From G963675935 sp963823895 (GTDB lineage Bacteria > Planctomycetota > Planctomycetia > Pirellulales > Thermoguttaceae), in the NCBI GenBank assembly GCA_963823895.1, contig CAWGNG010000042.1, positions 1-64,000 on the forward strand: 64,000 nucleotides of DNA, written 5' to 3'. The translations under genes were made by a program, and so were the position numbers. The notes under the pieces were generated by a model. The model did not search any database and was not told the DNA's origin. It worked only from the letters and a program-made list of their open reading frames with translations. The first letter of the stretch is position 1. Each line of letters opens with the position of its first letter. Shown here one piece after another: positions 36,601-45,427 of this stretch.

Positions 36601-36752
36601 TCCAATATTTCAACCGACAGCGTCTGATCTGCGCTGGCCAACTGTCCTTCGCGTACCGCCACTCGCCGCGGTTGCCAGCGAATCGAGAATCTCGTTGACT
36701 GTGCCAAGGGGTATATCGAGGAAGTCGCTGCCCGATCGTGCGGCGGAATCAC
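33699..36752 (-). CDS. Giant modular membrane protein, C-terminal fragment
   Basis: This frame holds the last ~1,000 residues of a larger gene; genuine sequence begins near 36692 (RFSIRWQPRRVAVREG). It is beta-rich with repeated strand patterns, then a charged coiled coil (~residues 730-870, QQQAQQIQSDIKRFQDIKTD), and two C-terminal membrane helices (ALWAILCLALAAAVIQGL and WLLMVAGAAWLFLLPLGIVG). It joins the frame 36610-39201 if one base is removed in 36691-36694. No enzyme motif is visible. Its role is probably envelope or surface. Confidence 0.6.
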   Translation of the reverse strand: MIPPHDRAATSSIYPLAQSTRFSIRWQPRRVAVREGQLASADQTLSVEILDSGVHLHSRFRYRVEQGTLAALLLRIPAGVAVEDVRGIDVAGWSIKTAPAADGRATRQLAISLKKELTTGTEVDVDALCCDRQMAAAADVDVLGFEALGVVRETGRIALSCTPHLHVRVEKAENVDQIDRAGLDLPQQPSDGQPVLWAYRYTARPWHLRLKVERRRSGVDVFDRTAVAVSGRQITLRSTLTVNVAGVPIVSLPIRVPAPLRLSQVRVPAGAEWFLDRDDKGGRLRIEFGEPTVGTFDVVVCGAMPRNSDQATLDVPRLAVQEVQSQRGQIAVYLDDDLEAVLADHRGTRSVEPAALDHDLRSADNRAVNYAFEYDSLPSELRLQLSAASSRVNADIATVVSVRDGAATYVSQIAFDIRQAGRSRFEIATPKWLGDDIELQGQHVRQIRSRLAGDRRIWTVELQRPAKGEYRLNLVQTLPLADKDSLRAAIVSPLDVERSRNHVILENLTADEIAATATRGAAAVPIAAVPGDLAEGVRQQAVAAYRVSDDTALLWQRRVREQESGLKASISLADLTTVVGADGSYRASAAYSIHNFTLQFLELELPPKSELWSAHVSDRPVRPAQVSRRGRTVTLLPLQKTSAGDLSSKVVVIYAGRLAEPLRLWTQVRLPAPEIRDDVPVSRTLWTVYLPHDYRGSVVSGDSNLEEVPATYQQEERKLSFLDELRQVVQVAGCKSSSAVRQKALCNLQQAGSTLQSYAEPSVPTGDSNAADVQQQAQQIQSDIKRFQDIKTDAGQRDGEARFYFLKTRQEPIAKPGGERGRGVEGSSEGEVNKGQKDQTRAGLEQRRGTLREQAAEQLKKLQTIERNESDKNSPQEPPAGNEGRPDAAHAPQPAARGQLSLGLDVAPVGTAYHFRKLHGEPRLVLSARHEDVGRGLSAALWAILCLALAAAVIQGLRRRSAAAFARCYWPWLLMVAGAAWLFLLPLGIVGVALLLIALCAMIARMQTGPAAERKPL

Positions 36753-39201
36753 CCGTCAGATTCTGCCGCCGCCAACCGCCTGGGGCGCCGTCCACTTGGA
36801 CGTCGAGGTTCTTGGCCGGCAATTGAACCAGCAAACGGCCCGACGACACTGGCCGCAGAGGCACGACCATCCGGCCGGTTGCGCCGAATTGGCTGACGGG
36901 CACGCTGAAGCTGACATCGACAACTTGCGGCCCAGGCTTATCGAGATAGATCGTCGGCAGTTGTCCGGTCGTCGGCGGAGTCTCCTTGCCCGGTTGTGTT
37001 GTTTCGTCGGCCGCGCCTTTCCCGCCTTGGCCGTTTGCCACGTTGTGGCCAGCCAGCGTGGCGGGCCGGCCGTTGATTTCGATCTTCTCCAACGCAACAT
37101 CGCCCACCGGCAACTCAACGGGAGTCCATCCCTCGGCAAAATGGGAAACCAGCAGACGGCCGTCGAAGCGGGCGACGCCATTCTCGATGCGGCCGATGTA
37201 TTCGGCATGGCTGATGATTGCCCGAACGCCGGGCGCCGCGTTCACCGCCGCAGCAGGATGCGCCATCTTCCACAACCGCAGGAACTCGTCATGCGGCAGG
37301 TAGACCTGGGTCTTATCCAACGGCTTGCCCCTGTCGGGATCATAGGGAACAAAGAGAGTCAGGTCGGCTTGAGCGGTCTGGCTGCTGGTGGATGGCTTTG
37401 CTGCGATGGCGGTCGGTTCGGCCGCCAATCCCGCCCTTGCGCTCAGCAAGCAAACGATGGCGATTGCGGTTGCGGCGGTTCTGGCCGCAGCCGCCGATGC
37501 GCGGATCGTCGTGATCAGCAGCAGAAGACTCCATAAGCCGGCGGCCGCCACTGTTCCGAGCAAGAGTCCGTCGAGCAGCGGCGTCCACGCGAGCGGCGCC
37601 AAGCCGGACAAACCGATTGCCAGCGCCAATCCGACGACCAGCGCGATCGCCCGCTGCCGCCCCGGCCGACGCCGGCAAATCCAGGCTGCCAGCAAGGCGG
37701 TGGCGACGATGAAGCCTTGCAGCGTCAGCGTGAAGGTGTTGTCCTGCAAGGCGAGGACGAGGTCTCCCTCGCCAGCCTCGCTTCGGAAGCGGATTTCCGG
37801 ACGACCCTGCGTTTCCAGCGCGATGCTCAGAGAAAGGCGTGCCCGCTGCCCGCCGACACTACCGGGTTGCGGCGGCGGTGGTGGCGCTGGCTGCTCGCGA
37901 GCCGCCGGCTCTTCGACCTTGGGAAGTTCGCGCGGTTCTTCCGTCTTGGCCGCGGGCGACTTGACCGGCGTTGCTGGGGCAGCCGTTTTAACATCACTTC
38001 TCGCCGGCGCCGCCCCGGTATCCGCATAATCCTCATCGGGCAGCGTGACCGGCTCTCTACCCTGGGCCGTGGCCAACGCGCGGAGGACCTGCGGGTCGAT
38101 GTTGGAGGAGATGAACCGCACCGAGCCGTCAGCCAGCAGGAAGTTCGCTCCGTTGGCGTGCTCGCTCCAGGTCTTTTTGGAAATCCAGTAGTCGATCGAG
38201 CGTGCCGTCGCGGTGCCGCCGGCGTACCATGGGCCGCCGTCGGCTACCTCCGCCACGAGGAGCGTATTGCTAGTGCCGTCGCGGATTTCGGCGAGGCTGA
38301 GCCCTCTGTCGAATCCGATCACCCCGCGCTGAGCAGGAGAACCGAGCACCGCATCAGCGCCCGTTACCGCAACGTAGGAGGTGTTGCCTTGCGTTGGGTC
38401 CGTGCTGCTCGGACAGATCAAGCCGCGCATTGGTCTCTGAAGCAGCGCGGCGTTTTCCGGCGCGTCGCACGGCAAATTGAGACGCAATTGCTTGTATACG
38501 TCCTCATGCTCGAGGTAAGGCAGAAGGGCGACAAGCCAACTGAACTGCCGGTTGCGCGGCACGTGCTTCGGTCCGATCACGGCGGGCGGAAACTGTCCGT
38601 TTGCCTGAACGTAGTTGTGCAGCGCCAGTCCGATCTGTTTGAGGTTGTTGTTGCACGTGACGCGGCGGGCGGCTTCCCTCGCACTCTGCGTCGCCGGCAG
38701 CAACAAGGCAATCAGCACGCCAATAATAAGCAGCACCACCAGCACTTGCACCAAAGTGGCGCCCGTGCTGGTTCGGACTAGCGCAAAGAATCCCGCGATG
38801 ACCAATACCGCCACGAGGCCGCCGCACTTCCATTGCAGTCCCGAGGTGCTCTCGCGCGAATCGTCTCCGCCAAACTCGCCGCCAACGTGGGGCGTGTCAG
38901 CGGCGATTCCGGTTTGAATTCGCCGGCCGCCGAGACCACATCGGCGCCGTCGGGAGGGCACACGCGCCACGTCGCACCCAACGTGGGGACGCCGATCTTG
39001 GGCGAGGATTGACGGACTTCTTGCGGCCAGATTCGCCCGAGGATGCCCCTCTCGCCGACGCGCGGATTCTCCGTGTCGTAGACCAGCGTCAGTTCTCGGA
39101 CCGTGCTTTCGCAGTCCGCCGGCGAAGCCGGCAGCGGCACGATGTACTCGCCCTGTTTCCGTCGCACCTCGACCGGCATCCCATCGATCATGGCGGACCA
39201 C
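36610..39201 (-). CDS. Giant modular membrane protein, DUF1559/prepilin-like middle fragment
   Basis: Genuine sequence starts near 38855. A prepilin-like helix (TLVQVLVVLLIIGVLIALLL, then PATQSAREAARRVTCNNNLK) is followed by a DUF1559 domain with its usual H-x9-DG end (HANGANFLLADG). A Pro-rich linker, three or more membrane helices (~37380-37700), and a second beta module beginning LTLFVPYDPDRGKPL and VYLPHDEFLRLW come next. That module resembles the starts of the two neighbouring proteins. It is linked by frameshifts to 38778-40214 upstream and 33699-36752 downstream. In normal DUF1559 proteins the prepilin helix is N-terminal, so its internal place is unusual. Confidence 0.65.
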   Translation of the reverse strand: MVRHDRWDAGRGATETGRVHRAAAGFAGGLRKHGPRTDAGLRHGESARRREGHPRANLAARSPSILAQDRRPHVGCDVARVPSRRRRCGLGGRRIQTGIAADTPHVGGEFGGDDSRESTSGLQWKCGGLVAVLVIAGFFALVRTSTGATLVQVLVVLLIIGVLIALLLPATQSAREAARRVTCNNNLKQIGLALHNYVQANGQFPPAVIGPKHVPRNRQFSWLVALLPYLEHEDVYKQLRLNLPCDAPENAALLQRPMRGLICPSSTDPTQGNTSYVAVTGADAVLGSPAQRGVIGFDRGLSLAEIRDGTSNTLLVAEVADGGPWYAGGTATARSIDYWISKKTWSEHANGANFLLADGSVRFISSNIDPQVLRALATAQGREPVTLPDEDYADTGAAPARSDVKTAAPATPVKSPAAKTEEPRELPKVEEPAAREQPAPPPPPQPGSVGGQRARLSLSIALETQGRPEIRFRSEAGEGDLVLALQDNTFTLTLQGFIVATALLAAWICRRRPGRQRAIALVVGLALAIGLSGLAPLAWTPLLDGLLLGTVAAAGLWSLLLLITTIRASAAAARTAATAIAIVCLLSARAGLAAEPTAIAAKPSTSSQTAQADLTLFVPYDPDRGKPLDKTQVYLPHDEFLRLWKMAHPAAAVNAAPGVRAIISHAEYIGRIENGVARFDGRLLVSHFAEGWTPVELPVGDVALEKIEINGRPATLAGHNVANGQGGKGAADETTQPGKETPPTTGQLPTIYLDKPGPQVVDVSFSVPVSQFGATGRMVVPLRPVSSGRLLVQLPAKNLDVQVDGAPGGWRRQNLTGDSAARSGSDFLDIPLGTVNEILDSLATAASGGTRRTVGQRRSDAVG

Positions 39202-40214
39202 AAATCGGCATTTTTGGGCAAGGTCACCGTCACGTGCGGCAAATTCAGACTCCGCAGGGAGAACCGCGCCTGATGGCGCATTCGACCTTCTCGCTCGACA
39301 ATGCTGAGAATCTCGGCCGATTCGCAGATCGCCGTCACCACGGAGGCCGACGCGTGGTGCGCCGCCGAAATCGTCAACCCGAACGGCAGCCCGCTGTAGC
39401 GATAGGCGGCAACGATCCGATGATGCGGTGTGTAAGCATGCGACTTAGGCACCTCGGCAGGATCGACGACGCGGAGGTTCTCCGGTGTGCAGTCGATCTG
39501 CTGATCGCTGGCCGCCTCCATCGCGACAATGCCGCTTTGCCGCGAAACCTGCTGCAAAGCAAGAACGGGAACGGATACGCGAGTGCGAGACTGCACGGAA
39601 GCGGATTCCGCGGGCACGGCCGCGACGCCGCGGTTGTCCGTGGCCGGCTCGCGGCAAGCCTGGCCGAGATCGATGGCCAACTTCAGGTCGCCCGCGACGG
39701 GTCGGTCGAGGACAATTTGCCACGCGTTCGAGCCGGCCTTGCTGGGGGAGTCGGGCGCGGGATTGCAGCGCTGTTCGATGACGCGAGCCGCCGAACCCAC
39801 CGTGGCGACTTGAATTCTCTCGCCGACGGCGGCGGGCAGCGTGAAGCCAATGCGTTGCACCTGTCCCTGGCGGATGTGCAGATCAAGTTCGTAGTGAACG
39901 TCCAGCTTGTCGCGGTCCAGCCGTGCGAACGCCAGCGTCTCCGCAGAGACTTTGGCCGTCTTCGCGCGGACCCGAAGCCGCCCACTGACGCGGGCGTCGT
40001 CCTGGTAGCGGTATTGCAGCGCGGTCCCCGCGGTTTCGCCCGATGCGGCCGGCGACGGCTCCGCCGCTATCGGCTGCAAGTCGTCCGAAAGATCCGACGC
40101 CAACAGTTCGACGTCGGGCGGCGACTCGACCAGCAGTGTTCCCTCGACCTCATCGGCGCCACGCAATCGAAGATCGGGCAAGGGCACCTCGCTGTATGCC
40201 CCGTCCCGTTCCAA
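38778..40214 (-). CDS. Giant modular membrane protein, second fragment
   Basis: Beta-rich sequence (ERDGAYSEVPLPDLRLRGAD through YDTENPRVGERGILGR) continuing the frame of 40150-41748. The frames join if one A/T is removed at 40227-40228, giving QRRWLERDG. It ends genuinely near 38855, where another shift leads into the prepilin/DUF1559 frame. It has no start of its own. Confidence 0.6.
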   Translation of the reverse strand: MERDGAYSEVPLPDLRLRGADEVEGTLLVESPPDVELLASDLSDDLQPIAAEPSPAASGETAGTALQYRYQDDARVSGRLRVRAKTAKVSAETLAFARLDRDKLDVHYELDLHIRQGQVQRIGFTLPAAVGERIQVATVGSAARVIEQRCNPAPDSPSKAGSNAWQIVLDRPVAGDLKLAIDLGQACREPATDNRGVAAVPAESASVQSRTRVSVPVLALQQVSRQSGIVAMEAASDQQIDCTPENLRVVDPAEVPKSHAYTPHHRIVAAYRYSGLPFGLTISAAHHASASVVTAICESAEILSIVEREGRMRHQARFSLRSLNLPHVTVTLPKNADLWSAMIDGMPVEVRRKQGEYIVPLPASPADCESTVRELTLVYDTENPRVGERGILGRIWPQEVRQSSPKIGVPTLGATWRVCPPDGADVVSAAGEFKPESPLTRPTLAASLAETIRARAPRDCNGSAAASWRYWSSRDSLR

Positions 40215-41748
40215 CCAGCGCCTCTGAACGCCGCTGGGCCGTCAGCACGACTTCCAGCGACTGGCCGGGGCTCACCGGCCTGGCGAGATCGAAACGCACG
40301 ATTTGCGGCGCGGCTTTCCATTCCACTGGTTTGCCGCCGGCCAACACGGAAGCGACTTCCCAATCGCGCGGCATGAGCAGTTCAACCTCGAAAATTGGAG
40401 CGTGCCGCGGCTCGATCGTCACGATGCTCCGCAGCGCCGTGCCGGCACGATCGACCTTCAGCAGCGTGGCAATCGAGGCTTGTGTGGCGTGTCGTCTTTC
40501 CGTCACGAGCAAAGGGAGGTGGAAATTCTCGTCCCAGAAAGCAAAGGATAACGACTTGTCGCCGCTCGCCGGAACTCTTCCCGACAGCGTCGGCAACAGC
40601 CGTTCGGGCCAGATGCCGGCCGGGCGTCCTACCTCGGCGTGCAAAGAGGGGGAACACGTCACCCACAGATCGCCCACGTGCGACGCCGCCTCCGGCACTT
40701 TCACCGTCGGGACATCCCACGGCTTGCCCAAGGAGAGCGACGCCAAGCCGAGCAATCGAACGGTGCGCCGGCCGAGAAAGGGTTTTCGGAAGGTCAGCAA
40801 GACGTCAGCCGTTCCGCCGGCGGGCGGGTGAAGCGTCCAGCGGGCAAGCTCCGGCGACTCGACCTCCGCAACCTGCACCGCAGCCGGCAACTGAATGCGA
40901 AGGGCGTCGGCTGCGCGGGCATGTACGTCCAAATCGAGGAAGACGTCCCAGCAAACGCCCGCCGGCTCGAGCCGTAGCGTCGAGCGGCTGTTGACCAGAA
41001 CCAGCGGCGTTCTGTTTCCACTTGTGCCGCCTTCCGAAATCACCAGCGGCAGCAATTGCCGGCCGCCAATGGCAGCGCGGAATCGCTGCTGATCGCCGTC
41101 GCCACCGTCACATTGCAACACCGTGTCGCCGATTTGCAGTTGCTCGCCTCGGCCAAGCCGCAGCAGCATCTCGGCGGCGGGCACGGGCGGGAGTTTGAGG
41201 GTTGTGGCGAGATCGCCCGCTTTGCCCGCCAGCGGGGCCGACATCTCCAGCTTCAACTCGTAGCGGCCCTCCTTCTCTAACATCAGGAACAGCGTGCCGT
41301 CGGGCTTTCGACCGACCTGAGCCGGCCGGCCGTCGAGAGTCGCCGACTCGATAGCAAGCCCGCCAAAGGGCAGATCCAGCGTCTCGCGGTCTTGACGGAA
41401 TTTCGCGATTTGAAGGCGGCCGGTAAACCGCAGCTCGCAGTCGCCAAGTTTGGCCTCGTACGCGGCCTGCGACAGAACAGCGTCGGCCGCAGCGACAACC
41501 TGCGACCGAGCGTGACGCCGAGCCTCCAGCAGCAGGTTCAGCGCCTTCTCTCGCGGCATCAACACGCCCTTCGACGCATTGGCAAACAACAATTGCAGTT
41601 GATCGGCCGGGATGTAGACGCTGCGGATGCGCTGCGGTCCGTGAGTGACTTCGCCGCAAAGCGGAGGCGGCGACAGACATAGAAAGCATGCAGCAATCAC
41701 CCACACACGCCGGAAGCCGATTCGGAATTCGTGATTGTCGCCGTTCAT
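40150..41748 (-). CDS. Giant modular membrane protein, N-terminal fragment
   Basis: ATG 41748 (MNGDNHEFRIG) begins a signal peptide (VWVIAACFLCLSPPPLCGE). The module starts IRSVYIPADQLQLLFA and continues as repeated beta strands, parallel to the start of the protein at 41887-45078. The start is 32 nt after the probable stop of that gene, so the two are one operon. Joined with the next three fragments, the gene would span 33699-41748 and about 2,680 residues. Confidence 0.65.
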   Translation of the reverse strand: MNGDNHEFRIGFRRVWVIAACFLCLSPPPLCGEVTHGPQRIRSVYIPADQLQLLFANASKGVLMPREKALNLLLEARRHARSQVVAAADAVLSQAAYEAKLGDCELRFTGRLQIAKFRQDRETLDLPFGGLAIESATLDGRPAQVGRKPDGTLFLMLEKEGRYELKLEMSAPLAGKAGDLATTLKLPPVPAAEMLLRLGRGEQLQIGDTVLQCDGGDGDQQRFRAAIGGRQLLPLVISEGGTSGNRTPLVLVNSRSTLRLEPAGVCWDVFLDLDVHARAADALRIQLPAAVQVAEVESPELARWTLHPPAGGTADVLLTFRKPFLGRRTVRLLGLASLSLGKPWDVPTVKVPEAASHVGDLWVTCSPSLHAEVGRPAGIWPERLLPTLSGRVPASGDKSLSFAFWDENFHLPLLVTERRHATQASIATLLKVDRAGTALRSIVTIEPRHAPIFEVELLMPRDWEVASVLAGGKPVEWKAAPQIVRFDLARPVSPGQSLEVVLTAQRRSEALVGTGRGIQRGALARSSIAWRR

Positions 41749-41886
41749 GGCTGTTCCTCTCGCGATCGCCTGTCGATTCCTAAGACTGCGGTTGAGCTGA
41801 AGCAGTGACGTTTCCGACAGCCGGCGTCTGCGCAAAAGCGCCGCTCCGGCGAAGGTGCAACAGCCAGACGACGAGCCACAGAGCGA

Positions 41887-44800
41887 TCACGCCGGCGATT
41901 CCCGGCGCGCCGCCAACAGCCAACTATAGACGTGGGAGGGCACGAACAAGCCCGCCAACGCCGCGGCAAACACGAAGGCGAGCACCGCCAACACCTTTGT
42001 CTCCAGCGAGAATCGCAGCAGCACGAGGCCAATCAACAATGCAGCCACGCTGCCGATGGCGGTCATCGTGGCGATGTGCCAGTAACCGATCTTCAATTCC
42101 ACCGGATCGGCAAGGCTGCTGAACAAGTAGGTCGTGCCGCCGACCTGGAAGTCGAACGACGTGCTGTCCTTGCCAAACCAACTGTCGGGATTGTCGGCTG
42201 CTTCGGTGATTTCACGCGAATCCCACCAACCGACGCCGATATGGCTGGTGAATCCCTGGGGGTCGCCGACGAGCCGATACTCTTTGGGCATCCAGACGCG
42301 GAGGTACACCTTCTGAAACTTGACGCCCCGATCGAATCGCGGCAGCGGCAATCGCAGTACGTCGCTGATTTTCATCTCCTTCTGCGGGCGCGGCGTTTCG
42401 AACACCATTGCGATCTCGAACGGCTCGTCGGAATCCGTCGTGCGAGCCACGTTGATGAAATACGTCTTGTCGTCGGGCCCGCTACCGGCGGCGGTCGGCG
42501 CCTTCTCCGGCGCGACGCTTTGTCCCGCCACGGTGACGCCGAGAACGCGAGGATTGCAGAGCGTGACAGCCAGGCGCTGCCGCTCGCTCGATTTCAGGCT
42601 ATATCGAGCGCGCATGGTAATGGGCCCGTCCTCCGTCAAGACGGCCTCGACATAGGCGTGGCGAACAACCGTCTTAACGACGTCCTGAAGCTCGTGTTTG
42701 GTGACGTTAAGCGACAATTCCGCCGGATGCTGGTAGTAGCGGTACGTCAAGTGCGGCTGCGTTGCCCCAATCGGCTGCGAGAGTTCGCGCGGATCGATTT
42801 CTTCGAGCCCCTTTGATTCGGCGTTCAGCGACAGTTCCCGGTCTTTGAACACCGCGATTTCGCCCGTTTCGCGGTCCACGTACATGGGCTTGATCGGTTG
42901 GATCTTGATTCGGGCGCCCTTATCGCCGGTCGACAGCTTCTGGTCATAGGTCGCGGTGAAGACCCGCGAACCGATCGCCTCGGAGTGCAGCATGATCGTC
43001 CATTCGACGGCGCCGTCTGCGGACGCCTGCGGCGACTTGCGGCGTTCCTTGATTCCCTCGCCGTCGATTCGCAGCCGATCGGAGACCGCCGCCGGCACCG
43101 CGATGCGAAAGGCGTCCGCGCCGGCAAACTGAACTTGGTAGCGCAAAGTGGTGGCCACTTGCACGACGTCTTCTTTCACGTTGGCGGCCGTGCTGACGAC
43201 AACAACGGTTCGCCGCGGCCGTTCGGCAATCGTCTGCACAATGCGAACCGGCCGCGTCACGAAGGAAAACGCCGCGGCCAACGATGAACCGGGCGGAGCC
43301 TGCGGCTCGAATCTTTGCGCCGCCAGATCTGCGGGCGTGGCGGAACGAGCGGCCTGCAACCGGCCCGCATCGGTCTTCACCTCCAACGACTCGGGCGCGA
43401 CGACCGCAACCAATCCCTCCTCGCGAGTTACATTCAACGGCTCGATCAACGGCAGCGTCAGGTCGCCGCCGGATTTGTCGCGCAGCCGGCTCGCCGTAAC
43501 CGTGATTGTCAGGTCGCCGAGCGTCTTCTTGGCAAAGTACACGGTGAGCGTTTGAGCGCCCGCGGCCGGCGCCACTTCGAATCGCTCCATCGACTCGTTG
43601 CGGACCTCGTCGACCTGGAACCCGGCCGGCAGACGGAACATCAAGGCGAAGACGCCCGACCGCGTGATGTGATACTCGAACGCGCCGCACGTCGTCAGCC
43701 GTGCTTTGTCGAGGAGAACCGACAAATGGCTGGCGACGACCATCCGCGGCGTCAACTGCGAAGCGACAACCGAGAGCTTATGCTCGGGCGTGAAGAACTT
43801 ATAGAACGTGCTGCCCTGTTTCCGCATCGATGACGGAGCGTCGGCGGCGTCGATCCGCGTGACCGACTCGCGATCGACCGTTTCCAGGCCGACGTCTTCG
43901 CCGCCGCGAATTGCGAGCGTTCCGCTCTCTCGCGCCACGCCGACCGCGCGTACGCGACCGACCTGGAAGGCTTGCGGCGGGATCGGCGACTCGGTATGCG
44001 TCTCCAAGCGAACCGCTTCCGTAGCGGGGGCGTGCAGTCGCACTTTCACCCGCTGCCGGCCGCCGGCAATCTCCGTTTGCCAGTCGCGCAGGCCGGGAAC
44101 TTGGACATCCAGCAATCGCTGATCCGCCGGCGTCTCGATCGTCAGCTCTGGCAGCGAACCCCGCAGAATGTGATAGTCGAAGACGGCGTTGGTGTGGACG
44201 ACTCCGTCGCCCACTTCCACGGCGATCGCGTCGGTCACCTCCGCCAATCCCGAGGCATTGTCGGCAACGCCGGACTTGGGTCGCCAACTGACCGTGAACT
44301 GACTTGTCGAGCCGATCGCGGCGCGGATGCTCGTGGCGTCCTTCGAATCGGACTGCTGCTGCAAGGTGCGCTGTGGCGTAAGGTGCACGGTCAGATCCTT
44401 TGCCGGTATTCGCAGTTCCAGATTGCTGACGCCCACCGCAGGGCATTGCACGGTGACGCTGTGTCCTTCGGCGCTCGACTTGACGCCGGCCGTCAGTCCG
44501 AGTTTGACCTGGTGTCTGCCTTTTCCCCGGACCAGCAATTCATATTGCCCCTCGCCGGCGCCTCGCAGCAGCGCGGCCCCGTCTTCGCTCCGCGCAGATC
44601 CGATCGCGGCATCGCCGAACCTCAGCGGCAGCCGCGCCCATTCGGCGTCCAGCACCTCGACGTCCAACGTCGCCTCCAAGTCGACGAGTTCGCCCTTGAC
44701 CGAGCCGATGTAATCGGCGCGCGTGATCACGCCGTCGACCGGCGGTCTGACGGGCTTTTGATGGGGCGCACTCAGCCGAGTCCACATCTCCAGAAACTGC

Positions 44801-45078
44801 GCGTAAGGCAGCACGATGGAAGAGTCTTCGCGCTCGAACACGTCGGGAAGATTCTTGAACGGTATGTAGATAACGTGTTCCTGCGGCAACGAACCTCTCG
44901 CATCGTTCTTCTTCTTGTTCGGCTTCTTCTCGTCGGCCGCTTGCTTGACAGGCGGTTGCTGATCGTGAGTCATCGCCTTCATCGACGATGGCGGCGGGAC
45001 CGACGGTGAGTCTTTCGCCATCGCGGCGCCGCCGATCGAGAACAAGAGGGCCAGGAAGAACACGCTTAGTCGAAACAT
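41887..45078 (-). CDS. Large exported beta-module protein with C-terminal membrane helices
   Basis: 1,063 aa from ATG 45078 behind a strong GGGAGGTGA site. A signal peptide (SVFFLALLFSIGGAAMA) is followed by a Lys/Pro-rich spacer and the module start EHVIYIPFKNLPDVFE with VLPYAQFLEMW. Long beta-rich repeats and two membrane helices (IATMTAIGSVAALLIGLVLL and VLAVLAFVFAAALAGLFV) come next. One extra G at 41901-41903 would extend it to a stop at 41780, adding another helix (IAGVIALWLVVWLLHL). It is homologous in layout to the next gene, and no enzyme motif was found. It probably acts at the cell envelope. Confidence 0.75.
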   Translation of the reverse strand: MFRLSVFFLALLFSIGGAAMAKDSPSVPPPSSMKAMTHDQQPPVKQAADEKKPNKKKNDARGSLPQEHVIYIPFKNLPDVFEREDSSIVLPYAQFLEMWTRLSAPHQKPVRPPVDGVITRADYIGSVKGELVDLEATLDVEVLDAEWARLPLRFGDAAIGSARSEDGAALLRGAGEGQYELLVRGKGRHQVKLGLTAGVKSSAEGHSVTVQCPAVGVSNLELRIPAKDLTVHLTPQRTLQQQSDSKDATSIRAAIGSTSQFTVSWRPKSGVADNASGLAEVTDAIAVEVGDGVVHTNAVFDYHILRGSLPELTIETPADQRLLDVQVPGLRDWQTEIAGGRQRVKVRLHAPATEAVRLETHTESPIPPQAFQVGRVRAVGVARESGTLAIRGGEDVGLETVDRESVTRIDAADAPSSMRKQGSTFYKFFTPEHKLSVVASQLTPRMVVASHLSVLLDKARLTTCGAFEYHITRSGVFALMFRLPAGFQVDEVRNESMERFEVAPAAGAQTLTVYFAKKTLGDLTITVTASRLRDKSGGDLTLPLIEPLNVTREEGLVAVVAPESLEVKTDAGRLQAARSATPADLAAQRFEPQAPPGSSLAAAFSFVTRPVRIVQTIAERPRRTVVVVSTAANVKEDVVQVATTLRYQVQFAGADAFRIAVPAAVSDRLRIDGEGIKERRKSPQASADGAVEWTIMLHSEAIGSRVFTATYDQKLSTGDKGARIKIQPIKPMYVDRETGEIAVFKDRELSLNAESKGLEEIDPRELSQPIGATQPHLTYRYYQHPAELSLNVTKHELQDVVKTVVRHAYVEAVLTEDGPITMRARYSLKSSERQRLAVTLCNPRVLGVTVAGQSVAPEKAPTAAGSGPDDKTYFINVARTTDSDEPFEIAMVFETPRPQKEMKISDVLRLPLPRFDRGVKFQKVYLRVWMPKEYRLVGDPQGFTSHIGVGWWDSREITEAADNPDSWFGKDSTSFDFQVGGTTYLFSSLADPVELKIGYWHIATMTAIGSVAALLIGLVLLRFSLETKVLAVLAFVFAAALAGLFVPSHVYSWLLAARRESPA

Positions 45079-45243
45079 GATGTCACCTCCCAAGGCAGAT
45101 CCACCGGGTTCTGACCTCTCCGATAGGCCAATAGGATAAGGACGGCGAACGACCGAAATGGCCGCTTCCCCGGTTGGAACCGCTGCCGGCAATTGTAATT
45201 GACAACTGCAACGAATGCAACTTTTCACGTTCCTTCGCGGATC

Positions 45244-45320
45244 GGAAAAAGGGGACAGGTCCAATTTGCCGGAACGGCCCGGAGGGTGCTTCGCACAAAT
45301 TGGACCTGTCCCCTTTTTCC
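45244..45320. repeat. REP-like palindrome, family 2
   Basis: 45244-45268 and 45296-45320 are perfect 25-bp inverted repeats with a 27-nt loop. The arm contains AAAAAGGGGACAGGTCC. It lies between the divergent-to-tail genes at 45078 and 45428. Confidence 0.8.
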
Positions 45321-45427
45321 CTGAACGCTTCGCGAAAGTCAGCCGACGCGCAGTTTGCAGCCGACGGCGATAGCGGCCATCGGCACCCGGCTCGTTAGAC
45401 GCAGTTCTTGGGGATGTTTGGCTGGGG

